Part shown: in pieces, positions 8,964-18,112 of the stretch
Numbering within the stretch: position 1 is the first letter of the stretch
Layout of the letters: every line of letters begins with the position of its first letter
Assembly (NCBI RefSeq): GCF_002964045.1
Contig: NZ_POPB01000355.1
Coordinates: 1-55,181, forward strand
Length of the DNA: 55,181 nt
Direction: 5' to 3'
From: Streptococcus suis
Lineage (GTDB): Bacteria; Bacillota; Bacilli; Lactobacillales; Streptococcaceae
Notes under the pieces: generated by a model
Databases searched by the model: none
Told to the model about the DNA's origin: nothing
What the model saw: only the letters and a program-made list of their open reading frames with translations
Translations under genes and position numbers: made by a program

Positions 8964-10574
8964 ATGAAACACAAATTTGGAAAAACAGTTGTTACGCTTC
9001 TAGCAAGTACCGTTTTGTTGGCTGCTTGTGGCTCAAAAAATACTGCATCAAGCCCTGATTATGAATTGAAAGATGTTCAATTCCCGCTTGAAAAATCAGT
9101 TACGCTTAAGTTTATGACAGCTAGCTCCCCCCTAGCTCCAGCTGATCCAAATGACAAGTTGATTTTCCAACGTTTAGAGGAAGAAACTGGCGTTCATATT
9201 GAATGGACCAACTACCAGTCTGACTTTGGTGAAAAGCGGAACTTGGACATTGCTTCAGGTGATTTGCCAGATGCCATCCATAATGACGGGGCTTCAGATG
9301 TGGAATTGATGAACTGGGCTAAACAAGGTGTTATCGTACCAGTTGAAGACTTGATTGATAAGCATATGCCAAACCTCAAGAAAATTTTGGACGAAAATCC
9401 AGAATACCGCTCTATGATCACAGCACCAGACGGTCATATCTACTCATTCCCATGGATTGAAGAGTTGGGTGAAGGTAAGGAATCTATCCACACTGTTAAC
9501 GATATTGCTTGGATCAACAAAGAATGGTTGAACAAACTCGGTCTTGACATGCCAAAAACAACAGATGACTTGATTAAGGTCCTTGAAGCCTTCAAGACCA
9601 AGGACCCTAACGGCAACGGCAAGGCGGATGAAATCCCAATGTCCTTTGTCAACGGTAACGGCGGCGAAGACTTCAAGATTCTCTTTGGTGCCTTTGGTGT
9701 CGGTGATAACGATGACCATATCGTCGTAAACAATGACGGTACCGTTGACTTTACAGCGGACAATGAAGACTACAAAGAAGGTGTTGAGTTCATGCGTACC
9801 CTTCAAGAAAAAGGTCTTATTGACCCAGAAGCCTTTGAGCAAGACTGGAATACCTACTTGGCAAAAGGAAGTGAAAACCTCTATGGTGTGTACTTCACAT
9901 GGGACAAGGCCAACATCACTGGTATGAATGAGACCTATGACATCTTGCCAGTATTAGCAGGACCAGATGGCACCAAGCACATCACACGTACCAACGGTAT
10001 GGGCTTCCAACGTGACCGCATGGTCATCACATCTGCTAACAAAAACTTGGAATTGACTGCTAAATGGATTGATGCCCAATATAAACCAATCCAGTCTGTT
10101 CAAAACAACTGGGGTACCTATGGTGATGAAACCCAACAAAATATTTTTGAACTCGACACAGCAACCAATAGTTTGAAACACCTACCATTGGATGGTACCG
10201 CACCGGGTGAACTTCGTCAGAAGACAGAAGTTGGTGGACCGTTGGCTATTCTTGATGAATACTACGGAACTGTGACAACCATGCCAGATGACGCTAAATG
10301 GCGTTTGGATTTGATGCATGCGACCTATCTTGACTATGTGACCAACGATGACATCTACCCTCGTGTCTTCATGGAACAAGAAGATTTGGACAAGATTGCC
10401 CAAGTTGAAGCAGATATGAATGATTTCATCTACCGTAAACGTGCAGAATGGATTGTGAACGGTGGTATCGAAGAAGAGTGGGATAGCTACTTGAAAGAGT
10501 TGGAAAGCTATGGCCTTTCTGACTGGTTAGCTATCAAGCAAAAATACTACGATCAATACAAAGAAAATCAATAA
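8964..10574 (+). CDS. fusA: Fructooligosaccharide-type ABC transporter substrate-binding lipoprotein
   Basis: The 536-residue extracellular lipoprotein has a signal peptide ending at LLAAC (Cys about residue 22) and a large two-lobe binding domain. The acidic loop DPNGNGKADE at about residue 213 resembles an EF-hand calcium site, a feature I recall for pneumococcal FusA. The large size and position between permeases and a GH32 enzyme also fit FusA, which binds kestose/nystose-type fructooligosaccharides. The start at 8964 rather than 8955 is preferred because AGGAGG lies 9 bases upstream and MKHKFGK begins a proper signal peptide. Its permease partner is frameshifted here. Confidence 0.88.
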   Translation: MKHKFGKTVVTLLASTVLLAACGSKNTASSPDYELKDVQFPLEKSVTLKFMTASSPLAPADPNDKLIFQRLEEETGVHIEWTNYQSDFGEKRNLDIASGDLPDAIHNDGASDVELMNWAKQGVIVPVEDLIDKHMPNLKKILDENPEYRSMITAPDGHIYSFPWIEELGEGKESIHTVNDIAWINKEWLNKLGLDMPKTTDDLIKVLEAFKTKDPNGNGKADEIPMSFVNGNGGEDFKILFGAFGVGDNDDHIVVNNDGTVDFTADNEDYKEGVEFMRTLQEKGLIDPEAFEQDWNTYLAKGSENLYGVYFTWDKANITGMNETYDILPVLAGPDGTKHITRTNGMGFQRDRMVITSANKNLELTAKWIDAQYKPIQSVQNNWGTYGDETQQNIFELDTATNSLKHLPLDGTAPGELRQKTEVGGPLAILDEYYGTVTTMPDDAKWRLDLMHATYLDYVTNDDIYPRVFMEQEDLDKIAQVEADMNDFIYRKRAEWIVNGGIEEEWDSYLKELESYGLSDWLAIKQKYYDQYKENQ

Positions 10575-10591
10575 TCAAAAGGAGGCTGCCT

Positions 10592-11944
10592 GTGAAAACA
10601 GTTGAAAAAGCCAATCAATTTATTCAGACAGAAAAAGGAACGGTCAATCCGGTTTTCAAACCGCAAGCCCATCTGACACCAGAAACAGGCTGGATCAATG
10701 ACCCCAATGGATTTATCTACTTCCGTGGAGAATACCATTTGTTCTATCAATTCAACCCTTACGAAAGTGTTTGGGGACCGATGCACTGGGGCCACGCAAA
10801 AAGTAAGGACTTGGTCAATTGGGAACAGCTTCCAGTTGCCCTAGCTCCTGATAAAGCTTACGATAAAGACGGCTGTTTCTCGGGCTCTGCCATTGTCAAA
10901 GATGATGTCCTCTGGCTCATGTACACAGGTCACATCGTCAATGAAGACGGGACAGTTAGCCAAGTTCAGAACATGGCTTTCTCGACTGACGGTATTCACT
11001 TTGAAAAAATCGAGCAGAATCCAGTCGCAACAGCAGATGGACTGCCAGAAGAAGTCATCGCCAATGACTTCCGCGATCCGAAGATTTTTGAGAAAGATGG
11101 TCACTACTACTCTGTTGTCGCAACCAAGCACAAGGACAATGTCGGCTGTATTGTCTTACTCAGCTCTCCCAACCTGACAGAATGGAAATTTGAGTCTATC
11201 TTCTTGAAAGGTGAGGCCAACCAAGGTTTTGTCTGGGAATGTCCTGACTACTTTGAAGTGGACGGTCAAGAGTACCTGATTATCTCTCCAATGCGTTACC
11301 AAAAAGACGGGAATGACTTTATCAATATCAACTCCAATATCTTTGTGACTGGTCATGTGGACTGGGATAAGAAAGTCTTTGTGGCAGATTCCTTCAAGGA
11401 AATCGACCACGGACATGACTTCTACGCAGCTCAGACTACAGAAGGTCCAGAAGGCGAACGTGTCATGGTAGCCTGGATGCATACTTGGGGACGCAAATTG
11501 GTGACCAATGACCTTGGCCATAAGTGGTACGGTCAGATGACCCTTCCACGCATTCTCAAGAAGACTGAAAACGGATTGCACCAAGTTCTGCCAACAAGTG
11601 TCTTGGAAGCCTTCAAGGATATTGAAATTGGACAAAGCATCCAAGGTCCAAGCAAGCTCTCTCTTAAACTGGAAGATAGTTTGGAACTAAAACTTGGAAC
11701 TGACCAAGATTACCTGCAATTTGGTTACGATAAGGAAAGTCAAGAAGTCTATATTGACCGTAGTCACCTTAAAATCCAGCAAGCCGGTGAAGAAGAGTGG
11801 CCAACGGTTCGCCGAGCAGTTACTGTCCAAGCGACAGACCTGCTGGTCTTGGTTGACACCAACTGTGTGGAAATCCTTGTTAACGACGGTCAAGAAAGCT
11901 TGACTTCAACCTTCTATGTAGAAAGCGAGCGAGCAATTAAATAA
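10592..11944 (+). CDS. Glycoside hydrolase family 32 fructosidase (SusH / sucrose-6-phosphate hydrolase type)
   Basis: The 450-residue enzyme hydrolyses beta-fructofuranosyl bonds (sucrose or imported fructooligosaccharides). GH32 signatures are in order: WINDPNG (nucleophile Asp, about residue 33), FRDPKIF (transition-state Asp) and WECPDYF (acid/base Glu). No signal peptide is visible, so it acts in the cytoplasm after uptake, unlike secreted fructanases. The GTG start is preceded by AGGAGG. It follows the binding protein by 17 bp and ends the locus at a terminator. At 450 residues it is a little shorter than many GH32 proteins, with a compact C-terminal beta domain. Confidence 0.92.
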   Translation: MKTVEKANQFIQTEKGTVNPVFKPQAHLTPETGWINDPNGFIYFRGEYHLFYQFNPYESVWGPMHWGHAKSKDLVNWEQLPVALAPDKAYDKDGCFSGSAIVKDDVLWLMYTGHIVNEDGTVSQVQNMAFSTDGIHFEKIEQNPVATADGLPEEVIANDFRDPKIFEKDGHYYSVVATKHKDNVGCIVLLSSPNLTEWKFESIFLKGEANQGFVWECPDYFEVDGQEYLIISPMRYQKDGNDFININSNIFVTGHVDWDKKVFVADSFKEIDHGHDFYAAQTTEGPEGERVMVAWMHTWGRKLVTNDLGHKWYGQMTLPRILKKTENGLHQVLPTSVLEAFKDIEIGQSIQGPSKLSLKLEDSLELKLGTDQDYLQFGYDKESQEVYIDRSHLKIQQAGEEEWPTVRRAVTVQATDLLVLVDTNCVEILVNDGQESLTSTFYVESERAIK

Positions 11945-11977
11945 CATTGTCCCCCCTAAATTATTCTCTCACTCCAA

Positions 11978-12008
11978 GAGAAGTCCTGTGAACGCAGGGC
12001 TTTTTCTG
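11978..12008 (+). terminator. Terminator after the GH32 gene
   Basis: A stem of about seven pairs including G-T pairs (GTCCTGT with GCAGGGC) is followed by a T run, between the GH32 gene and ftsK. Sequence quality of the stem is moderate. Confidence 0.6.
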
Positions 12009-12030
12009 ATATGAAAAATATTCTCAATTA

Positions 12031-12039
12031 TGATAAAAT
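12031..12039 (+). promoter_or_regulatory. Extended -10 of ftsK
   Basis: TGATAAAAT, an extended -10 box, lies about 28 bases upstream of the ftsK ATG. No clear -35 element is visible. Confidence 0.5.
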
Positions 12040-12066
12040 AAAGAGATTGAGAAAGTTGAGGATTTT

Positions 12067-14412
12067 ATGGCAAAAACAAGTAAAAAAGGAAAGGCGACCC
12101 GCAGGCCGACCAAGGCAGAACAGGCCCAGCAAGATAAGGTGAAAAATGTCACAATACGAGTGGCTGGTATACTTTTTGTCCTCTTTGCTGCTATTCGGTT
12201 GGGAGCGTTTGGGGTAGCAAGCTACAATTTACTACGTTTGATGTTCGGTAGTGTCACCTATCTAGTCTTGGTAGGTGCGTTTATCTTCCTCTTTGCACCG
12301 ACTCGGATTCGAAGCCGCAAGGGGACCATATCGGGGTTTTGTTTTCTTCTTATCGGCCTTCTGATCGAATTTCAGGCATATTTGGATTTAGGTTATAAAG
12401 GAAGTGACTTATTCAACCAGACCTTCAAACTTATCTTGAGCGATTTATCAAAGTTTCAGGTGACCAAATTTGTAGGTGGAGGATTGCTGGGTAGTGTCTT
12501 TTATTGGCCGGTGTCCGTCCTCTTTGCCAATGCCGGTGCCTTCTTCATTGGTTTCTTGGTCTTGGCCTTTGGGATTTTTAAGTTAGGTCCATGGTCTGTA
12601 TATGATGTGGCGGATGGCTTGGCTATAGCTAAGGATAAGTTGGCTGAGGGACAGGCAAAACGGGCAGAGCTTCGTGAGGTCAAGCGGGCTGAACGAGAAG
12701 AAAAACGTCAGCTAGAATTGGCTCGCCTTGAGGAAGAACGACTTCAACTAGAGGAAACGGAAAACACTCAAACCATTGAGTTAGATGATAGACGGATTGA
12801 CTTGGAAACTGGTGAAATCCTGGAAGAACAAACTTTCCAAGTTCCTATTATCTCTGGCTATGACCAGCAGGTAGAAGATGAATTTCCGGTTATGCTGGTG
12901 GAGGATGAGGAAGAAATTTTCCCTCAGAGCCAGTCTGTTGCTGAAGATGATGGTCAAGATATTCAGATTGATTTCAAACCCAAGAAGAATTTGGTTTACA
13001 AACTACCGTCCATTGACCTCTTTGCGCCGGTCAAATCAAAAGGACAAGGAAATGAGAAAAAGATTGTTCGTCAAAATATCAAGGTATTAGAAGATACTTT
13101 TGCGAGCTTTGGTATAAAGGTTGTGGTTGAGCGTGCGGAGATCGGTCCATCCGTAACCCGTTATGAATTAAAACCGGCTGTCGGTGTGCGAGTCAATCGG
13201 ATTTCTAATCTGGCAGATGATTTGGCTTTGGCACTGGCTGCTAAGGATGTCCGGATTGAGGCACCGATTCCTGGTAAATCTTTGGTTGGTATCGAAGTGC
13301 CAAACTCAGAAGTGGCCATGGTTCCTTTCCGCGAACTTTGGGAACAATCCAAGACAGATGCTAGCAAGCTCTTAGAAATTCCACTTGGTAAGGCAGTCAA
13401 TGGCACAGTCCGTTCTTTTGATTTGACCAAAATGCCCCATCTCTTGGTTGCTGGTTCAACTGGTTCAGGGAAATCCGTTGCAGTTAATGGTATTATCTCT
13501 TCTATTTTGATGAAGGCAGGACCAGACCAAGTCAAATTCATGATGATTGATCCTAAAATGGTTGAATTGTCCGTCTATAACGATATTCCCCATTTACTTA
13601 TTCCAGTAGTGACCAATCCACGCAAGGCGGCGCGTGCCCTGCAAAAAGTCGTGGATGAAATGGAAAAACGCTACGAGCTCTTTAGTCATATCGGTGTGCG
13701 CAATTTGGAAGGCTACAATGCCAAGGTAGAAGAGTTTAACAGTCGTTCAGAAGAAAAACAAATTCCACTTCCCCTCATTGTCGTTATTGTCGATGAGTTG
13801 GCAGACCTGATGATGGTGGCCAGCAAAGAAGTGGAAGATGCCATTATTCGTTTGGGGCAAAAGGCGCGTGCAGCAGGTATTCACATGATTCTGGCCACCC
13901 AGCGTCCGTCGGTAGATGTTATCTCTGGTCTTATAAAGGCCAATGTGCCATCTCGAGTTGCCTTTGCGGTCGCTTCTGGCACCGATTCACGGACTATTCT
14001 GGGAGAAAATGGTGCGGAGAAATTGTTAGGTCGTGGAGATATGCTCTTCCATCCAATTGGGGAGTCAGCACCTGTTCGATTACAAGGTTCCTTTATTTCA
14101 GATGACGACGTTGAGCGAATTGTCAACTTTGTCAAGGAACAAGCTGAAGCTGATTATGATGAAACCTTCGACCCTGGAGAAGTTGCAGACGGTGACGGAG
14201 AATCTGCTTTTGGTGATGAGGGTGGGGATCCACTCTTCAATGAAGCGCGTGCTTTGGTAGTGGAAACACAGAAAGCTAGTGCCTCTATGATCCAACGTCG
14301 CTTGTCTGTCGGCTTTAACCGAGCAACTAGATTGATGGAAGAGTTGGAAGCCGCAGGAGTGATTGGTCCTGCAGAGGGAACAAAACCTAGAAAGGTATTG
14401 GAAACACAGTAA
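12067..14412 (+). CDS. ftsK: DNA translocase FtsK/SpoIIIE
   Basis: This 781-residue hexameric motor pumps chromosomal DNA through the closing division septum. The N-terminal third has about four membrane spans (residues about 30-185). A charged coiled linker rich in Glu/Arg/Lys (about 195-300) follows, then the RecA-like motor with Walker [14 protein letters not shown] (about 460-472) and Walker [14 protein letters not shown]. The C-terminal winged-helix gamma domain (about 715-775, [20 protein letters not shown]) reads KOPS-type skewed octamers. Full-length for the family. Its last bases overlap the start of the glyoxalase-fold gene. Confidence 0.96.
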   Translation: MAKTSKKGKATRRPTKAEQAQQDKVKNVTIRVAGILFVLFAAIRLGAFGVASYNLLRLMFGSVTYLVLVGAFIFLFAPTRIRSRKGTISGFCFLLIGLLIEFQAYLDLGYKGSDLFNQTFKLILSDLSKFQVTKFVGGGLLGSVFYWPVSVLFANAGAFFIGFLVLAFGIFKLGPWSVYDVADGLAIAKDKLAEGQAKRAELREVKRAEREEKRQLELARLEEERLQLEETENTQTIELDDRRIDLETGEILEEQTFQVPIISGYDQQVEDEFPVMLVEDEEEIFPQSQSVAEDDGQDIQIDFKPKKNLVYKLPSIDLFAPVKSKGQGNEKKIVRQNIKVLEDTFASFGIKVVVERAEIGPSVTRYELKPAVGVRVNRISNLADDLALALAAKDVRIEAPIPGKSLVGIEVPNSEVAMVPFRELWEQSKTDASKLLEIPLGKAVNGTVRSFDLTKMPHLLVAGSTGSGKSVAVNGIISSILMKAGPDQVKFMMIDPKMVELSVYNDIPHLLIPVVTNPRKAARALQKVVDEMEKRYELFSHIGVRNLEGYNAKVEEFNSRSEEKQIPLPLIVVIVDELADLMMVASKEVEDAIIRLGQKARAAGIHMILATQRPSVDVISGLIKANVPSRVAFAVASGTDSRTILGENGAEKLLGRGDMLFHPIGESAPVRLQGSFISDDDVERIVNFVKEQAEADYDETFDPGEVADGDGESAFGDEGGDPLFNEARALVVETQKASASMIQRRLSVGFNRATRLMEELEAAGVIGPAEGTKPRKVLETQ

Positions 14413-14798
14413 TGAAATTTGAAGCAGTCCATCATATTGCCATCATCGGCAGTGATTATGAACAAACAAGAGAATTTTATGTCGATAAATTGGGCTTTGA
14501 GCAGTTAGATGAACATATCCGACCAGAAAAAAATGACATTCTCTTCAATGTCAGAAAGGGAAATATAGTTTTGGAAATTTTCATCAAACCAGATGCGCCA
14601 CTTCGCCCAGCCATGCCTCATCCTGAACATACAGGTCTACGTCATCTCGCCTTTCAGGTTGCAGATGTGGAGGCTTGCTTAGAAGAGTTTGACAGATTGG
14701 GCATTCGCCATGAAGCCCTCCGTACAGACGATTTTGATGGGAAGAAGATGGCCTTCTTCTTTGATCCAGATGGCCTCCCACTTGAAATTCATGAATAA
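14412..14798 (+). CDS. Glyoxalase/VOC-family metalloprotein
   Basis: The 128-residue vicinal-oxygen-chelate protein has the two beta-alpha-beta-beta-beta halves of the fold. Candidate metal ligands are His7/His8 (AVHHIAII), Glu near 56 (IVLEIF), His near 75 (GLRHLAF) and the terminal Glu (LPLEIHE). This resembles the GloA2/YaeR-type SMU-like group. Its substrate is unknown; methylglyoxal detoxification is one possibility. The start overlaps the ftsK stop (TAATG), indicating translational coupling to ftsK. It ends at a strong symmetrical terminator shared with the convergent membrane-protein gene. Confidence 0.85.
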   Translation: MKFEAVHHIAIIGSDYEQTREFYVDKLGFEQLDEHIRPEKNDILFNVRKGNIVLEIFIKPDAPLRPAMPHPEHTGLRHLAFQVADVEACLEEFDRLGIRHEALRTDDFDGKKMAFFFDPDGLPLEIHE

Positions 14799-14839
14799 AA
14801 TAAGCCCCGAGTAGTCTCAATCTACTTGGGGCTTATTTT
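14798..14839. terminator. Bidirectional terminator between convergent genes
   Basis: AATAAGCCCC-GAGTAG pairs with CTACTTGGGGCTTATT across a short loop, flanked by A and T runs on both sides. It serves the glyoxalase-fold gene and the opposite DUF3397 gene, whose stop codon lies at its edge. Confidence 0.85.
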
Positions 14840-15206
14840 ATGATTTGAGAGTTAAGAGGGCGATTACCAAAGCTAAGTACATGAAAAATGTGAGTAAAAA
14901 GCCAGAACGCCAAAAGATTTTGAAAAATCGTTTATATGAAAAACTCCTTTTTCTCAGTAATAAAAATATACAGAGACCGATGGATAGGAGAGAAAGTGCA
15001 AGGATGAGGTGAGGTAACAAACTGTTGTAATACATCCTATCTGAAATTAGATAAAACTCCAAAGCATAGAGTGGGAAGGCGATATCAGCAAAATTTCTCC
15101 CATATCTATGCAACTTGAAAACCTTGACCACAATAATTGAAATAGCCAGTGTAAGAAAGACAAAAAGAACGGCTGCGATTTTTAAAAACAGTATTGATTC
15201 AAACAT
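14838..15206 (-). CDS. DUF3397-family integral membrane protein
   Basis: The 122-residue protein is composed almost entirely of four hydrophobic spans (residues about 5-27, 38-55, 62-84 and 96-118). The central loops contain HRYGRNFADIAFPLYALE and LPHLILALSL, the pattern of the Firmicute DUF3397 family. Function is unknown. It lies on the minus strand, between the ftsK pair and the ribosomal-protein operon, with its 3' end touching the shared terminator. Alone in its transcription unit, it gives no functional context. Confidence 0.75.
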   Translation of the reverse strand: MFESILFLKIAAVLFVFLTLAISIIVVKVFKLHRYGRNFADIAFPLYALEFYLISDRMYYNSLLPHLILALSLLSIGLCIFLLLRKRSFSYKRFFKIFWRSGFLLTFFMYLALVIALLTLKS

Positions 15207-15249
15207 ACCTTCATTCTATAAAAAAAGCTTGAAAAAGTAAACATAAAGC

Positions 15250-15277
15250 TTGCATTTCTTTAAAAATCGTGTATAAT
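15250..15277 (+). promoter_or_regulatory. rplKA promoter
   Basis: TTGCAT (15250-15255) and a perfect TATAAT (15272-15277) are 16 bp apart. The start point would be near 15284, giving a leader of about 75 nt. Confidence 0.8.
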
Positions 15278-15302
15278 GAAAAGGTATGTGTAAAACACAT
15301 AT

Positions 15303-15343
15303 TTGTGGGAGGTAAAAATCTTTAATTACCGCCAAAACCACAA
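15303..15343 (+). promoter_or_regulatory. Structured rplK leader, candidate ribosomal protein L1 binding site
   Basis: TTGTGG (15303-15308) pairs with CCACAA (15338-15343), and inside it GGTAA (15311-15315) pairs with TTACC (15326-15330). This leaves an asymmetric purine-rich internal loop. L1 is known to repress rplK-rplA translation by binding an rRNA-like hairpin in this leader in several bacteria. The layout here (two short helices with an uneven loop, just before AGGAGG at 15345-15350) fits, but binding is inferred. Confidence 0.55.
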
Positions 15344-15360
15344 TAGGAGGATTTTATATC

Positions 15361-15786
15361 ATGGCTAAAAAAGTCGAAAAACTCGTAAAACTTCAAATTC
15401 CTGCAGGTAAAGCTACTCCAGCTCCACCAGTCGGACCAGCACTTGGTCAAGCAGGTATCAACATCATGGGATTCACAAAAGAGTTTAACGCTCGTACAGC
15501 TGACCAAGCTGGCATGATCATCCCTGTCGTTATCTCTGTGTATGAAGATAAATCATTCACTTTCATCACTAAAACACCACCAGCTGCTGTTCTTTTGAAA
15601 AAAGCTGCAGGTGTTGAAAAAGGTTCAGGTACACCAAACAAAACTAAAGTTGCAACAGTTACTCGTGCACAAGTACAAGAAATTGCTGAAACTAAAATGC
15701 CTGACTTGAACGCTGCATCTCTTGAAGCTGCAATGCGTATGATCGAAGGTACTGCTCGTTCTATGGGATTCACTGTTACTGACTAA
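15361..15786 (+). CDS. rplK: 50S ribosomal protein L11
   Basis: The 141-residue L11 binds the GTPase-associated centre of 23S rRNA and supports elongation-factor and stringent-factor (RelA) function. The N-terminal domain shows [20 protein letters not shown] with the proline-rich loop at residues about 18-30. The C-terminal RNA-binding domain (about 70-141) ends in [13 protein letters not shown] strong AGGAGG site precedes it. It is the first gene of the rplK-rplA pair, with 40 bp before rplA. Confidence 0.98.
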   Translation: MAKKVEKLVKLQIPAGKATPAPPVGPALGQAGINIMGFTKEFNARTADQAGMIIPVVISVYEDKSFTFITKTPPAAVLLKKAAGVEKGSGTPNKTKVATVTRAQVQEIAETKMPDLNAASLEAAMRMIEGTARSMGFTVTD

Positions 15787-15826
15787 GTAGCACCCAAGAT
15801 TATCTGATTACAAGGAGACATATAAA

Positions 15827-16516
15827 ATGGCTAAAAAAAGCAAAAACTTGCGTGCTGCTCTTGAAAAAATCGACAGCACAAAATTGTACAGCGTAGAAGA
15901 AGCTGTTGCTCTTGCAAAAGAAACTAACTTCGCTAAATTTGATGCGTCAGTTGAAGTTGCTTACAACTTGAACATCGACGTACGTAAAGCTGATCAACAA
16001 ATCCGTGGTGCAATGGTATTGCCAAACGGTACTGGTAAAACTTCACGCGTTCTTGTTTTCGCACGTGGTGCTAAAGCAGAAGAAGCAAAAGCTGCTGGTG
16101 CAGACTTTGTTGGTGAAGACGACCTCGTTGCAAAAATCAACGGTGGTTGGTTGGACTTCGACGTTGTTATCGCAACTCCAGATATGATGGCTGTTGTTGG
16201 ACGTCTTGGTCGTGTACTTGGTCCACGTAACTTGATGCCAAACCCTAAAACTGGTACAGTAACTATGGATGTTGCTAAAGCAGTTGAAGAGTCTAAAGGT
16301 GGTAAAATCACTTACCGTGCTGACAAAGCAGGTATCGTACAAGCGCTTATCGGTAAAGTATCATTTGACGCTGACAAACTCGTTGAAAACTTCAAAGCTT
16401 TCCACGATGTAATGGCTAAAGCTAAACCAGCTACAGCTAAAGGTACTTACATGACTTCAGTATCTATCACTACAACACAAGGTGTTGGTATCAAAGTTGA
16501 TCCTAACTCACTTTAA
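15827..16516 (+). CDS. rplA: 50S ribosomal protein L1
   Basis: The 229-residue L1 forms the mobile stalk of the large subunit that guides E-site tRNA release. Sequence landmarks include [20 protein letters not shown], the domain II core and the conserved [20 protein letters not shown] (about residues 124-143), followed by [13 protein letters not shown] at the C-terminus. Length is standard. It is co-transcribed with rplK and is the likely autogenous repressor acting on the leader at 15303-15343. A terminator follows at 16524. Confidence 0.98.
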   Translation: MAKKSKNLRAALEKIDSTKLYSVEEAVALAKETNFAKFDASVEVAYNLNIDVRKADQQIRGAMVLPNGTGKTSRVLVFARGAKAEEAKAAGADFVGEDDLVAKINGGWLDFDVVIATPDMMAVVGRLGRVLGPRNLMPNPKTGTVTMDVAKAVEESKGGKITYRADKAGIVQALIGKVSFDADKLVENFKAFHDVMAKAKPATAKGTYMTSVSITTTQGVGIKVDPNSL

Positions 16517-16523
16517 TCAATAG

Positions 16524-16550
16524 AAAGATTGTCTTAGGGCAATCTTTTTT
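16524..16550 (+). terminator. Terminator of rplKA
   Basis: AAAGATTG pairs with CAATCTTT around a short loop and is followed by T residues, 8 bp after rplA. Confidence 0.8.
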
Positions 16551-16552
16551 AG

Positions 16553-16581
16553 TTGACATTCAATCAATTCGACTTTATAAT
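16553..16581 (+). promoter_or_regulatory. Consensus promoter of the 16611 gene pair
   Basis: Perfect TTGACA (16553-16558) and perfect TATAAT (16576-16581) are separated by 17 bp: the strongest promoter by eye in this window. It starts just after the rplKA terminator. Confidence 0.9.
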
Positions 16582-16610
16582 ATATGTAAAAAGTGATTGA
16601 GGAGGCAACT

Positions 16611-16898
16611 ATGAAGGCGACCTGTGAAGAATTTTATAGTCATCTTTCGGCAGTTTATCAGCTACCAGAAGATGTGATCACATCCGTTTTGCGTGATAAG
16701 GTTTTTGAAACAGCTAAAGAGCTTGATCAAGCTGATAATCTCTACTTACTTGCTGAACGATTGGGACGCTATGTCAATGCAGAGCTGACAGCCTTGACCT
16801 GCCATGCACCAAAAGAGTTGGTTCAGCTTTCTCTTTACATTCAACAACTTCAAAAACATTATCGAATGGCAAGTTTTATCCCAGGAAAGGTAGAATAA
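16611..16898 (+). CDS. Small helical protein, possibly bacteriocin-immunity-like
   Basis: The 95-residue protein lacks a signal peptide or membrane span and is probably all-helical (residues about 5-85 in four helices). Its size and helix pattern recall the enterocin A-type immunity family, but I see no diagnostic motif and no bacteriocin gene nearby, so the label is tentative. The start at 16611 is preferred over 16593 because GAGGAGG lies just upstream and homologous small proteins begin with a short MKA-type terminus. It is driven by a consensus promoter and sits 3 bp before the glutathione transferase gene, so the two are co-expressed. Confidence 0.55.
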   Translation: MKATCEEFYSHLSAVYQLPEDVITSVLRDKVFETAKELDQADNLYLLAERLGRYVNAELTALTCHAPKELVQLSLYIQQLQKHYRMASFIPGKVE

Positions 16899-16901
16899 AA
16901 A

Positions 16902-17684
16902 ATGACAGAATACACGAAACCACTCGTTTGGAAGTGGGAAGACGAAAATGACAATCGAGCAGGCAACCGTCCAACAGCAGGCAGCCGTTTTGAGCAAGCT
17001 TTACCAAAAGGAGACAAGCCCTTCCAAGTCTATTCTCTGGGCACTCCAAATGGCATTAAGGTGGCTATCATGCTGGAAGAACTAAGAGAAATTGGTATTT
17101 CAGATGCAGATTACGATCTTTTTCTCATTAATATCGGCCAGGGTGACCAATTTGGTTCTGATTTTGTAAGCATCAATCCAAACTCTAAGATTCCTGCTCT
17201 TGTAGATTATTCTGAAAAAGAGCCCGTTCGTGTCTTTGAATCTGCAAATATTCTCCTATATTTAGCAGAAAAATTTGATGCATTGATGCCGAAAGCTTGG
17301 GCTGAACGAACCGAAGTTCTAAACTGGCTCTTTTGGCAAACTGGCGCCGCTCCCTTTGTCGGTGGTGGCTTTGGACATTTCTTCCATTACGCTCCAACAG
17401 CTCAAGAGTATCCAATCAACCGCTATGCCATGGAGACCAAACGTCAGCTAGATCTCTTGGACCAACTATTGGCGACGCGAGAATACATTGCAGGAAATGA
17501 CTATTCGATTGCAGATATTGCTATCTGGTCTTGGTATGGACGATTGGTGCAAGGAGAACTATATCCAGGTTCAGCAGAGTTTCTGGATGTAGATTCCTAT
17601 CAATCTCTAAAAGCATGGGTTGAAAGAATAGCTCAGCGTCCAGCAGTACAGAAGGGACTTGGTGTTGAATACCATACAATCTAA
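16902..17684 (+). CDS. yghU: Glutathione S-transferase-like disulfide reductase, YghU type
   Basis: The 260-residue protein closely follows E. coli YghU. The N-terminal extension contains KWEDENDNRAGNRPTAG. The thioredoxin-like domain has YSLGTPNGIKVAIMLEE, with Thr/Asn rather than Cys at the active site, and NPNSKIPALVDY. ESANILLYLAEKF binds the glutathione gamma-glutamyl part, and the helical C-domain includes GGGFGHFFHYAP. YghU binds two glutathione molecules and reduces disulfides. The organism must import or make glutathione for this. It is translated just after the small helical protein and followed by a long hairpin-repeat region. Confidence 0.9.
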   Translation: MTEYTKPLVWKWEDENDNRAGNRPTAGSRFEQALPKGDKPFQVYSLGTPNGIKVAIMLEELREIGISDADYDLFLINIGQGDQFGSDFVSINPNSKIPALVDYSEKEPVRVFESANILLYLAEKFDALMPKAWAERTEVLNWLFWQTGAAPFVGGGFGHFFHYAPTAQEYPINRYAMETKRQLDLLDQLLATREYIAGNDYSIADIAIWSWYGRLVQGELYPGSAEFLDVDSYQSLKAWVERIAQRPAVQKGLGVEYHTI

Positions 17685-17696
17685 TTGTATTTTGGG

Positions 17697-18045
17697 GAGT
17701 GGGAAAGAACTCGACTAGGTCAAAAGAGTTCGTCAACAAATTTTCGTTTCAAGTTGTTGACCTGAAACAGTCTATCCCCAGACTGTTTCACTCCCACCCC
17801 CGCACAGCTCCAACAGTCAGAGTAGTGACTGTTGGAGGTTGGAAATAAGGCGAACACTGTTCACAACAGTCGTTAGGCTAGATTTGGAGTGCAAAACACG
17901 AATTGCTGAGATTTGCTTTGCAAATCTTATCTCCAACCTTTAACAGTCCACTGGACTGTTAAAGCCAATCAACCACTGCGCTGAGATGTTGACACGAAAT
18001 CTGAGAAGCGAGGCTGGACTTTCTGCCAGCCTCTTTTAATTGGCT
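17697..18045 (+). repeat. Long dispersed hairpin-repeat element, copy D
   Basis: This gene-free element of about 350 bp matches copy E (25199-25552) over most of its length. Hairpins in order: 17763-17790 (TGAAACAGTCT stem, 11 bp), 17808-17837 (CTCCAACAGTC stem), 17909-17927 (AGATTTGC-TTT-GCAAATCT) and 17938-17964 (CTTTAACAGTCC stem, loop ACT). A terminator-like GAGGCTGG/CCAGCCTC with T run at 18010-18037 closes it. Between the second and third hairpins is the conserved GTTGGAAATAAGGCGAAC followed by TTC and CAGTCGT. It could be a mobile non-coding repeat or an RNA-coding unit; the terminal terminator would also end the yghU transcript. Confidence 0.85.
18010..18037 (+). terminator. Terminator at the end of repeat D
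   Basis: GAGGCTGG and CCAGCCTC form an 8-bp GC-rich stem with loop ACTTTCTG, followed by TTTT. The same hairpin ends repeat E. Confidence 0.85.
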
Positions 18046-18050
18046 GTAAT

Positions 18051-18079
18051 TTTACAATGGCATCATAAAAGTTTATAAT
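18051..18079 (+). promoter_or_regulatory. Promoter of the MurJ-type flippase gene
   Basis: TTTACA (18051-18056) and TATAAT (18074-18079) lie 17 bp apart, with the ATG at 18113. Confidence 0.85.
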
Positions 18080-18112
18080 AAAAGAGTTAATCAAAAAGAA
18101 AGAAGTTAGGTC

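Noticed and set aside
11156..11644. 162-residue minus-strand frame opposite the GH32 gene
   Set aside because: A shadow of the codon pattern of the GH32 gene; no recognisable domain.
13161..13541. Long minus-strand open frame within ftsK
   Set aside because: A shadow frame opposite a strongly conserved gene; no promoter or ribosome-binding site.
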